A stretch of 64,000 bases of DNA from Solwaraspora sp. WMMD791 (GTDB taxonomy: Bacteria; Actinomycetota; Actinomycetes; Mycobacteriales; Micromonosporaceae): NCBI RefSeq assembly GCF_029581195.1, contig NZ_CP120737.1, positions 434,001-498,000 of the forward strand, written 5' to 3'. The first letter of the stretch is position 1. Every line of letters starts with the position of its first letter. Positions 8,413-14,961 of the stretch are shown here, piece after piece. Both the position numbers and the translations under genes were made by a program. The notes beneath the pieces are model-generated. The model was not told the DNA's origin. It did not search any database and was given only the letters and a program-made list of their open reading frames with translations.

Positions 8413-9651
8413 TCAGGCGGACGCGGCCGGGCGGCGGGCGAAGGCCGGCGCGTGCTCAGGGCGCGGCCCGATGCCGATCAGGTAGGCCGGCAGCAGGGTC
8501 ACCTGTGGCAGCCGGCGGGCCAGCGCGAGCACCGGTGCCGGTGGACCGGCCCGCCGACCGGCCAGGATCGGCTCCACCAGGTTGCGGTGCATCGCCCGCT
8601 GCACCGACTGGACGGCGGCCGTCGGCAGGGCCCGGCGGGCCCGGACCCGGTCCAGCTCGGCCGGGCTGACCCGCCCTTGGCGCAGCGGCCCGGCCAGGCG
8701 GGTCGCTGCGGCGACCGCGTCGGCGACGGCCAGGTTGATCCCGACCCCGCCGACCGGGCTCATCGCGTGCGCCGCGTCGCCGATGCAGAGCAACCCGTCG
8801 AGGTGCCAGCGGCGCAGCCGGTTCACCCGTACGTCGAGGTGCTTGACGTCGTCCATGCCGGTCAGGGCGTCGACCCGGTCGGCGAGCCAGGGAGCGATCG
8901 CCGCCACGTCGCGCCGGAACGCCTCGACACCCCTGGCCCGTAGCTGTGCGTCGACGCCCTTGCGGCCGACGTACGCGATCTGCAGATGGCTGGTGCGGGC
9001 AATCACCACCAGGAACGCGCCCCGGCCGGCGGCCGGCAGCAGCCCCGGCAGCTGCTCGCCGTCGTACCGGGGCAGCCGGAACCACCAGGCGTCGATCGGC
9101 ACCGGAAACTCCCGTGGCCGCAGGCCCGCCGCCTGTCGGACCGTCGACCACCGCCCGTCGCAGGCCACCGTCAACGCCGCGTGGATCTCGTCGATGCTGC
9201 CGTCGGCGGTCCGCACCCGCACCCCGGTGATCCGGTCGCCGTCGCGCAGCAGCCCGGTGACCTCGGTGCGCATCCGGATCGTGAAGGTCGGCTCCTCGGT
9301 GGCGGCCTCGGTGAGCAGGTTGAGCAGGTCCCACTGCGGCACCATCGCGATGTACGGGTGCGGGGTCCGCAGCCGACGCAGGTCGCCGACGACGACCTGT
9401 CCACCGTCGCCGGTCGGGAAGGCGACCTGCTCGATCCGGCTCTGCGGCAGGGCGGCGAAGCGGGCGCCCAGGCCGAGCTCGTCGAGCAGCCGCATCGTGG
9501 CCGGGTGCACGGTGTCGCCCCGGAAGTCGCGGAGGAAGTCGGCGTGCTTCTCGCAGACGACGACCCGCACCCCGGCGCGGGCCAGCAGCAGGCCGAGCAT
9601 CACCCCGGCCGGCCCGCCCCCGGCGATCACACAGTCGACGGTTCGCGTCAT
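8413..9651 (-). CDS. FAD-dependent aromatic-type monooxygenase (UbiH/PHBH class)
   Basis: A 412-residue flavoprotein of the class A monooxygenase fold, using FAD and NAD(P)H to hydroxylate or oxidise an organic substrate. Visible are the N-terminal Rossmann motif GGGPAGVMLGLLLARAG, the central ACDGRWSTVRQAAGL motif (DG motif), and the FAD ribose motif LCIGDAAHAMSPVGGVGINLA. The C-terminal tail is basic and lacks a thioredoxin-like domain. The start at 9651 has a GGAGG (9657-9661) 5 nt upstream; the open frame continues far upstream but that extension is antisense to the next gene. Substrate cannot be inferred, since neighbours form no pathway with it. Confidence 0.8.
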   Translation of the reverse strand: MTRTVDCVIAGGGPAGVMLGLLLARAGVRVVVCEKHADFLRDFRGDTVHPATMRLLDELGLGARFAALPQSRIEQVAFPTGDGGQVVVGDLRRLRTPHPYIAMVPQWDLLNLLTEAATEEPTFTIRMRTEVTGLLRDGDRITGVRVRTADGSIDEIHAALTVACDGRWSTVRQAAGLRPREFPVPIDAWWFRLPRYDGEQLPGLLPAAGRGAFLVVIARTSHLQIAYVGRKGVDAQLRARGVEAFRRDVAAIAPWLADRVDALTGMDDVKHLDVRVNRLRRWHLDGLLCIGDAAHAMSPVGGVGINLAVADAVAAATRLAGPLRQGRVSPAELDRVRARRALPTAAVQSVQRAMHRNLVEPILAGRRAGPPAPVLALARRLPQVTLLPAYLIGIGPRPEHAPAFARRPAASA

Positions 9652-9676
9652 CACTACCTCCATCGATTTCATCGGA

Positions 9677-9690
9677 CGTTGAATTCGACG
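9677..9690. promoter_or_regulatory. Near-palindrome upstream of the FAD monooxygenase
   Basis: CGTTGAATTCGACG is a 14-bp palindrome with one mismatched pair, centred 32 bp before the ATG at 9651 in an otherwise short, relatively AT-rich gap. Its size and position suit a small dimeric repressor operator, but no regulator gene is next to it. Confidence 0.3.
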
Positions 9691-9716
9691 ATAGCGCGCC
9701 CGGCGGGGGCGGCAGG

Positions 9717-10595
9717 TCAGCCGATGAGGACCGGGAGCAGAGTGAGCGAATTGACCGCGCCGTGCACCGCGACGATCGCCCAGACGGCGCGGTACCGCGA
9801 CCACAGGTAGCCGAGGAACAGGCCGAGGCCGCCGTTGAACATCAGCACCACGGCGACCGTGTCGCCCGGCGGCCCGTCGCCGAGTCGGTGGGTGTGCATC
9901 GCCGCGTACAGCAGCGCGGTCGCGGTGATCGCCGGCCAGCGGCCGGACAGCGCCTCCCACCGGGTCTGCAACAGGAGCCGGTAGAAGACCTCCTCCAGCA
10001 CGCTCGCGGTGAGGAAGGTCAGCAGCATCGCCGTGACCAGTACGGCCGGGTCGTATGCGCGGTAGCCGGACAGGTCGGCCGCGCCGGCCAGTGGGCTGTA
10101 GTAGGCCAGCCACCCCCAGGCGGCGACCGCTGGCACCGGGCCCAGCCAGTACCAGCGTGTCGGCACGGCCCGCCGGTGCTCCCGGCCGCCCGGCGGCGGT
10201 GCCGGCCAGGCCCGCAGCACCCACCAGGCCCCGCCGAGCAACATCGCGACCTTCACCGGTCCGTACCAGACACTCCCCGGACCGAGCAGCAGCGCCAGCC
10301 CGGCGAACGCCACCGCGATCGCGGCCAGGCCGAGCACCTGCCGGGCGATGGCCGCCCGGTCCTGCGCGGGCGCCGGCCGTAGGGTCGGCAGCCGCGGCGG
10401 CACCAGCCTGGTCAGCGCCATCCCGACGGCCAGCGGCAGCAGCACCGCGAGGACCGACACCGGCGAGGCCTCGGCGTCCGCCGAGGTCGTCACCTCGGTA
10501 CGGCCGGTCGCCAGCAGCCACAGCGGTGCGCCGCCGATCACCGCCAGACCCAGCCCGGTCACCAGGTGGCGCGGGGTCACGGCGCGCAGCGTCAT
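9717..10595 (-). CDS. CPBP-family intramembrane protease (CAAX-like)
   Basis: A 292-residue polytopic membrane protein, with about seven to eight hydrophobic helices. The C-terminal half carries the family hallmark EEVFYRLLLQ (EExxxR) and later HTHR and a FNGGLGLFLGYLW helix followed by IVAVHGAVNS, which supply the conserved Glu and His residues of CPBP (Abi/Rce1-type) glutamyl proteases. These process prenylated or lipid-linked proteins or small peptides; the bacterial targets are mostly unknown. Start choice is uncertain: the ATG at 10595 or an in-frame one at 10622, neither with a strong ribosome site. It is divergent from the redoxin gene. Confidence 0.75.
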   Translation of the reverse strand: MTLRAVTPRHLVTGLGLAVIGGAPLWLLATGRTEVTTSADAEASPVSVLAVLLPLAVGMALTRLVPPRLPTLRPAPAQDRAAIARQVLGLAAIAVAFAGLALLLGPGSVWYGPVKVAMLLGGAWWVLRAWPAPPPGGREHRRAVPTRWYWLGPVPAVAAWGWLAYYSPLAGAADLSGYRAYDPAVLVTAMLLTFLTASVLEEVFYRLLLQTRWEALSGRWPAITATALLYAAMHTHRLGDGPPGDTVAVVLMFNGGLGLFLGYLWSRYRAVWAIVAVHGAVNSLTLLPVLIG

Positions 10596-10688
10596 GGCAC
10601 CGAGGCTAGCCAGCGGCCGCATCCGGGCGTCCCGGCCGTGTCCCGTGCGTGCCGGCCACGGCCCGGGCGCACGGGTAGGGTGGCCGGC

Positions 10689-11249
10689 ATGGCTGTCACC
10701 TCAGAGATGGTGCCGCTGGGCACCCCGGCCCCCGACTTCGCGCTCACCGACCTCGCCGGCCAGGTGGTCCGGCGCGACGACTTCGCCGAAGCACCGGCGC
10801 TGCTCGTCGCGTTCGTCTGCAACCACTGCCCCTACGTCCAGCACATCGAGACGGTGCTGGGCACAGTGATCGCCGACTTCCCGTCGCTGGCCGTGGTCGG
10901 CATCTGCACCAACGACGCCGACGCCTATCCCGACGACGCCCCGGCGAAGCTCGCCGAGCAGGCCCAGCGGGCCGGCTGGCGGTTCCCGTACCTGGTGGAC
11001 TCCACCCAGCAGGTCGGCCGCGCCTACCAGGCGGTGTGCACTCCGGACTTCTTCCTGTACGGCGCCGACCGGACCCTGGCCTACCGTGGTGCGTTCGACG
11101 ACTCGACCCCGGGCAACGGCAAGCCGGTGACCGGTGCCGCGCTGCGGTACGCGATCGAGGCGGTGCTCGCCGGCGCGGCGGTGCCCGAGCCGCACCAGCC
11201 CAGCATGGGCTGCTCGATCAAGTGGCGGTCGGAGGCCGGCCACCGGTAA
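10689..11249 (+). CDS. Thioredoxin-fold peroxiredoxin-like (AhpC/TSA redoxin) protein
   Basis: A 186-residue thioredoxin-fold protein. It opens PLGTPAPDFALTDLAGQ, the redoxin signature, and has CNHCPYVQHIE where the redox-active cysteines sit, then YQAVCTPDFFLY with the conserved cis-Pro. CxxCP spacing is seen in a subgroup of cytosolic thioredoxin-like proteins rather than classic 1-Cys Prx. It probably reduces peroxides or disulfides with an unknown electron donor. The ATG at 10689 is preceded by a G-rich GGGTAGGGTGG. It is followed after 31 nt by a lipoprotein gene, and the pair may be cotranscribed with the D-amino-acid oxidase. Confidence 0.75.
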   Translation: MAVTSEMVPLGTPAPDFALTDLAGQVVRRDDFAEAPALLVAFVCNHCPYVQHIETVLGTVIADFPSLAVVGICTNDADAYPDDAPAKLAEQAQRAGWRFPYLVDSTQQVGRAYQAVCTPDFFLYGADRTLAYRGAFDDSTPGNGKPVTGAALRYAIEAVLAGAAVPEPHQPSMGCSIKWRSEAGHR

Positions 11250-11280
11250 ACCCCGGCCGGTCCCCGCGCGTCAACCGGCC

Positions 11281-12033
11281 ATGAGCCGTCTACGTGCACC
11301 GATGATCGTCTGTCTCGTCGCCCTGGTGGCCCTCGCCGGCTGTGGCGGGGCCACCGGGCAGGAAGCCGCCGACCGGACCGGGCCCCCACCGAGCTGGTCC
11401 TGGCAGGACAGTGGACCACCACCGGACGGCTCCCGGCCGCCGGACCGACCGGGCGGACCGGAGGTGGAGTTGACCAGGGCCAGTCCGGACAGTCCGAGTG
11501 CGACGACCACCGACGTCTACCGCACCCGGTACGGCTGGGCGGTGCCGGCCGCTCCGGTCGTCGTCGGCCACGAGGTGCGGCCACCGGTGGCCCGGTGGCC
11601 GCAGCCGCCGTTGCCGTACCTGGTCGAGATCGACGCGGCGGCGCACCCGGCGGCCGTTCCGGCCTTCAGCCGGGTGACCTTCGCCTTCCGGTCCGGCTTC
11701 CCGTCGTACGAGGTCGGATACGTGCCGACGGTCGTCCTCGACGGCAGCGGTGACCCGCTCGACCTGCCAGGGAACTGCTACCTGCAGGTCCGGTTCGTCA
11801 CCGCCCAGGCCCACGACGAGCAGGGGCGGATGTCGGTACGCCGGTCGCCCCGACCGGAACTCGACCTGGGTAGCCTGCGTGGGTACGGCTTCGCCGGTGA
11901 CTTCGAGGGCCGGGTCACCTACGGTCTGGGTATCCAGGCCGGCGGTGACTCCGACCAGGTCCCCGCGGTACGGATCGCCGAACGCACCCGCGACGGCCTG
12001 TACGTCGTCGCCGTGGACGTCGCCCACGGCTGA
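11281..12033 (+). CDS. Hypothetical lipoprotein
   Basis: A 250-residue protein with a type II signal peptide: MSRLRAPMIVCLVALVALAG then Cys 21, giving lipobox LALAGC. The mature part starts with a Gly/Pro/Asp-rich linker of about 60 residues and continues as a compact domain with many Val, Tyr and Arg residues, ending VVAVDVAHG. I do not recognise the family. It likely sits on the outer face of the membrane. It is followed 15 nt later by the oxidase gene, so the two are probably one transcript, but nothing in the sequence links their functions. Confidence 0.7.
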   Translation: MSRLRAPMIVCLVALVALAGCGGATGQEAADRTGPPPSWSWQDSGPPPDGSRPPDRPGGPEVELTRASPDSPSATTTDVYRTRYGWAVPAAPVVVGHEVRPPVARWPQPPLPYLVEIDAAAHPAAVPAFSRVTFAFRSGFPSYEVGYVPTVVLDGSGDPLDLPGNCYLQVRFVTAQAHDEQGRMSVRRSPRPELDLGSLRGYGFAGDFEGRVTYGLGIQAGGDSDQVPAVRIAERTRDGLYVVAVDVAHG

Positions 12034-12048
12034 TCGGAAGGTGGGCAG

Positions 12049-13068
12049 GTGGCCGACGTGGTGGTGGTCGGTGCCGGGATCATCGGGCTGACCTGCGCGC
12101 TGCGGTTGCAGCGGCGCGGCCTGCGGGTCACCGTGGTGTACGCCGAACCGCCCGCCCGGACGGTCTCCGTGCTGGCCGCCGCCGTCTGGTACCCGACCCG
12201 CACCGACGCCGGACCGGCCGTGCTCGACCAGGCCGGCCGCACTTTCGACGTGTTCGCCGGACAGGCCCGTGACCGGGTGCCCGGTGTGACGATGCGACCC
12301 ACCCGGATGCTGCTGCGCGCCGGGGTCGACGGACCGCCGTGGTGGGGCCCGGCCGTGCCGGACCTGCGGTACTGCGCCGTGGTGGCGGCGTCCGACCCGG
12401 CACCTGCGGCGCCCGGCCCGGTGGTGACGGTGCCGCCGACCAATGCTGGCCCGGTGGTCGCCGAGTGGCGCTGTACCGTGCCGGCGGTGGAGATGCGCCC
12501 GTACCTCGACTGGCTCGTCGATCGGCTCGTCGCCGGTGGGGCCGTGCTGCGGCAGCGTCGACTGGCGACGTTGGCGCAGGCGGCGCAGTTCGCACCGGTC
12601 GTGGTGAACGCGTCCGGGCTGGCCGCCGGTCTGCTCGCCGACGACCCGGCGGTGCACCCGGTACGCGGGCAGGTCGTGGTGGTCGCGAATCCGGGCGTCA
12701 CCACGTCGGTACGCGACGAGGCGCACCCGGACGGGCCGACGTACGTCCACCCCCGCGCCCACGACGTGGTCCTCGGCGGCACCTTCGAGCCCGACGCGGC
12801 CGCCGCGCCGCCCGATCCGGCGACCAGCCGGGCGATCCGCCGGCGGTGTGTCGCGCTGGTCCCGCAGTTGTCCGGTGCCCCGGTGCGCGGTGAGTACGTC
12901 GGCCTGCGTCCGGCCCGTCACGGTGGTGCCCGCGTCGGCGTCGACCCCGCCCCGCCGCCCGGCGTGACCCGGCTGGTGCACTGCTACGGCCACGGCGGTG
13001 CCGGGATGACGTTGAGTTGGGGCTGCGCCGATCAGGTCGCCGCGCTCGTCACCGGTCAGGTCGACTGA
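12049..13068 (+). CDS. D-amino-acid oxidase-like FAD oxidoreductase (DAO family)
   Basis: A 339-residue flavoenzyme of the DAAO/glycine-oxidase family. It begins with VVVVGAGIIGLTCALRLQRRGL, the FAD Rossmann fingerprint, then AAAVWYPTRTD as in DAAO (the equivalent of GGLWQPY-type active-site segments). The C-terminal region holds RGEYVGLRPARHGG, with the carboxylate-binding Arg, and LVHCYGHGGAGMTLSWGCA, the second FAD-binding signature. These enzymes oxidise D-amino acids to 2-oxo acids plus H2O2 and ammonia. The GTG start at 12049 follows GGAAGG with 7-nt spacing. Its substrate is not evident; D-amino acids from peptidoglycan turnover are a plausible source. Confidence 0.85.
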   Translation: MADVVVVGAGIIGLTCALRLQRRGLRVTVVYAEPPARTVSVLAAAVWYPTRTDAGPAVLDQAGRTFDVFAGQARDRVPGVTMRPTRMLLRAGVDGPPWWGPAVPDLRYCAVVAASDPAPAAPGPVVTVPPTNAGPVVAEWRCTVPAVEMRPYLDWLVDRLVAGGAVLRQRRLATLAQAAQFAPVVVNASGLAAGLLADDPAVHPVRGQVVVVANPGVTTSVRDEAHPDGPTYVHPRAHDVVLGGTFEPDAAAAPPDPATSRAIRRRCVALVPQLSGAPVRGEYVGLRPARHGGARVGVDPAPPPGVTRLVHCYGHGGAGMTLSWGCADQVAALVTGQVD

Positions 13069-13105
13069 TCCGGCACGCGGTCGGTCCGTCCGACCCCGCC
13101 TGCGG

Positions 13106-13399
13106 TCAGGTCGGTTGACCCTGCACGATCGCGGCGGCGAGCCGGCAGAACTGCGCCATGTCCGGCTGGAAGCTGGCGGCGATGTCCGGATGCAGGGCGG
13201 CGCGGGTCTCCTCCAGCAGCGAACGGCACACCTGCTGCTCCGGCTCACCGGCGTACCGTTCCCGGACCCGCTCGGAGGCCAGCCGGACCGCCGAGGTCAA
13301 CTGCTTCTCCAACGGATCGTGCAGGTGCCGGGTGGGTGCCGGCAGGCTGGCGGGATCCAGCTTCACCTGCGGCTGGGGTACGACCTGCGACTCGGACAT
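13106..13399 (-). CDS. Hypothetical 97-aa protein
   Basis: A short soluble protein of 97 residues, MSESQVVPQPQVKLDP onward, rich in Arg/Glu/Leu and predicted helical, with two Cys (CRSLL and FCRLAAAI). No family recognised. The ATG at 13399 has AAGGGAG upstream. It follows the RusA-like gene on the same strand with a 57-nt gap, so the two may be cotranscribed. Confidence 0.6.
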   Translation of the reverse strand: MSESQVVPQPQVKLDPASLPAPTRHLHDPLEKQLTSAVRLASERVRERYAGEPEQQVCRSLLEETRAALHPDIAASFQPDMAQFCRLAAAIVQGQPT

Positions 13400-13456
13400 G
13401 GCGCTCCCTTCCGGCGCTGCGGTACCCGCGACGCACCGGCCGGCAAACCTGCCCCG

Positions 13457-13879
13457 CTAGTCGAGCGCGGCCACCTTCACCTGGTACGACGGTTCGTCGG
13501 CCGGCTCCTCCCGGTAGTTGATCTGCTGGATCTGCCGGTCGTCGACGAACAGCGCCACGTCGACGAGCACCCCGAGGTGGGCGACCGAGCCGGGCGGCAC
13601 CCGGTGCTTGTCCTGCAGCACGTCGCCGATGCCGCAGAGGAAGTTCGTCGCGTCACCGAGGTGCTGCTCCGGTGGCCGTCGTACCACGACTTCGAGCGCG
13701 ACCGGCGCGGTCAGCGGGGTCCAGCCGGTGCGCTGGGCGGCGTCGCACGCGGCGGTGAGCAGTGTCCGCACCCGGGTGGCCTGCCGGCTGCCGGCGGTGA
13801 AGATCGACAGAGCGGGGCTGCGCAGCGGTGGCAGGCCGGGGACCTCGAACGTCAACACGGGCGCCGCGGGGTCGCGCAT
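13457..13879 (-). CDS. RusA-like fold protein, candidate Holliday junction resolvase relative
   Basis: A 140-residue protein. After a FTAGSRQATRVRT start, a conserved block reads VVRRPPEQHLGDATNFLCGIGDVLQDK followed by GVLVDVALFVDDRQIQQINYREE. The pattern of Asp-x-x-Asn, Asp in a following helix, and FVDDRQI recalls RusA-family endonucleases, where paired Asp residues bind Mg. RusA-like genes usually occur in phage or cryptic elements; here no other phage gene is near. An excellent AAGGAGG (13887-13893) precedes the ATG at 13879. The assignment is inference, as sequence identity is low and no known partner is nearby. Confidence 0.5.
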   Translation of the reverse strand: MRDPAAPVLTFEVPGLPPLRSPALSIFTAGSRQATRVRTLLTAACDAAQRTGWTPLTAPVALEVVVRRPPEQHLGDATNFLCGIGDVLQDKHRVPPGSVAHLGVLVDVALFVDDRQIQQINYREEPADEPSYQVKVAALD

Positions 13880-13914
13880 GGCGTACCTCCTTGATGGACT
13901 GACAGTGCGGTCCA

Positions 13915-13946
13915 CGCCGGTCCGGCGGACAGCCGCCGGACCGGCG
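13915..13946. repeat. Perfect 14-bp stem hairpin, 4-nt loop
   Basis: C plus GCCGGTCCGGCGG (13915-13928) and CCGCCGGACCGGC plus G (13933-13946) pair perfectly around ACAG. It lies 36 bp upstream of the RusA-like start, in the gap 13880-14318. No gene is transcribed into it from the right, so it is not an ordinary terminator; a leader attenuator or operator is more likely. Confidence 0.55.
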
Positions 13947-13974
13947 CGGGTCGACGTCGCCGGCGACCAGGCTG

Positions 13975-13998
13975 TAACGAAAACTACCCACTTCGTTA
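13975..13998. promoter_or_regulatory. Operator-like inverted repeat TAACGAA/TTCGTTA
   Basis: TAACGAA (13975-13981) and TTCGTTA (13992-13998) form a 24-bp inverted repeat with a 10-nt spacer, in a locally AT-rich stretch between divergent genes. Size matches TetR/MarR-type operators. The remaining 250 bp to the wrbA upstream palindromes show nothing coding. Confidence 0.35.
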
Positions 13999-14249
13999 AC
14001 GCCTCGCCCAGGGTCCGTTCGTTCACAATCCCGGATCCAGAGTGGTGAGCGGCGGTAGTGGACGTTCGACCGCGTCCGGGCACCGCTGCCGACCGACCGA
14101 CGTCAGCCGCCCGCTGTCGTCAGCGCAACCGCCGTGGTGATCGCAGATGGTCGCCGTAGCTCCGCAGGCTGTCGAGCAGCGACCAGACGGTCCGAACAGT
14201 TCACTTGAATTCGGTCCGTCACAGTCCGGGTAGCCGGGCGGGGTCCGAG

Positions 14250-14281
14250 GTTTGCCACCGCGGCAAACGGGTACCGCGGTA
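14250..14281 (+). promoter_or_regulatory. Paired palindromes upstream of wrbA
   Basis: GTTTGCCACCGCGGCAAAC (14250-14268) is an inverted repeat of 7-bp arms around ACCGC. It is followed by TACCGCGGTA (14272-14281), a perfect 10-bp palindrome. Both contain CCGCGG. They lie 38-69 bp upstream of the wrbA start, where a regulator would overlap the promoter. Confidence 0.45.
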
Positions 14282-14318
14282 ATCGGGCAGCCCCGAGCCG
14301 AACCCGAAGGAGTGACCC

Positions 14319-14939
14319 ATGGAGGATCCGATCAAGCTGTCGGTGATCTACTACAGCGCGACCGGTACGACGTACAAGATGGCCCTGACGGCGGTCGAGG
14401 CCGCGGAGAAGGCCGGCGCCCAGGTACGCCTGCGCAAGGTACGCGAACTGGCCCCGGAGGAGGCGGTCCGGTCCAACTCCGGGTGGCACGCCCACCGGAT
14501 GGAGACCGAGGACGTCATGGAGGCCGAGATCGACGACCTGGCCTGGTCGGACGCGGTCATCTTCGGCACCCCCACCCGGTACGGCGTGATGGCCGCCCAG
14601 CTCAAGCAGTTCATCGACGGCAGCGGACCGCTGTGGGCCAAGGGCGCGCTGGTCAACAAGGTGTTCTCCGGGTTCTGCTCGACCGCGACCGCACACGGCG
14701 GACAGGAGGCCACCCTGCTGTCGCTGTACACGGTCGTCTACCACTGGGGCGGGATCGTGGTCACCCCCGGCTACGTCGAGCCGAGCCAGTTCGTCGGCGG
14801 CAACCCGTACGGGGGCTCCCACACCAGCAACAACGGCGAGGTCCCGCCGGACGAGGCGGCGTTGACCGCGACCGCGCTGACCGCCCGTCGGGTGGTCGAG
14901 ATCGCCACCGCGGTCAAGCGGGGCCTGGCCGCGACCTGA
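14319..14939 (+). CDS. wrbA: NAD(P)H:quinone oxidoreductase WrbA, flavodoxin fold
   Basis: A 206-residue WrbA/NQO-type flavoprotein. The FMN phosphate loop is YYSATGTTYKMA; FGTPTRYGVMAAQLKQFIDG and FCSTATAHGGQEATLLSLY are the WrbA-specific flavin and active-site segments; VVTPGY and GNPYGGSH follow in the standard order. It transfers two electrons from NAD(P)H to quinones, avoiding semiquinone formation, and acts in the cytosol as a tetramer. The ATG at 14319 has GAAGGAG upstream. Two palindromes in the upstream gap may control it. It ends 22 bp before the convergent synthase gene. Confidence 0.92.
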   Translation: MEDPIKLSVIYYSATGTTYKMALTAVEAAEKAGAQVRLRKVRELAPEEAVRSNSGWHAHRMETEDVMEAEIDDLAWSDAVIFGTPTRYGVMAAQLKQFIDGSGPLWAKGALVNKVFSGFCSTATAHGGQEATLLSLYTVVYHWGGIVVTPGYVEPSQFVGGNPYGGSHTSNNGEVPPDEAALTATALTARRVVEIATAVKRGLAAT

Positions 14940-14961
14940 CCCCGCCCGACCGCTGCACCGC

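Noticed and set aside
8413-10521. A 702-aa fusion of FAD monooxygenase with an N-terminal extension
   Set aside because: The extension is antisense or out of frame with the CPBP gene and has no family motifs; a clear GGAGG and ATG at 9651 start the enzyme.
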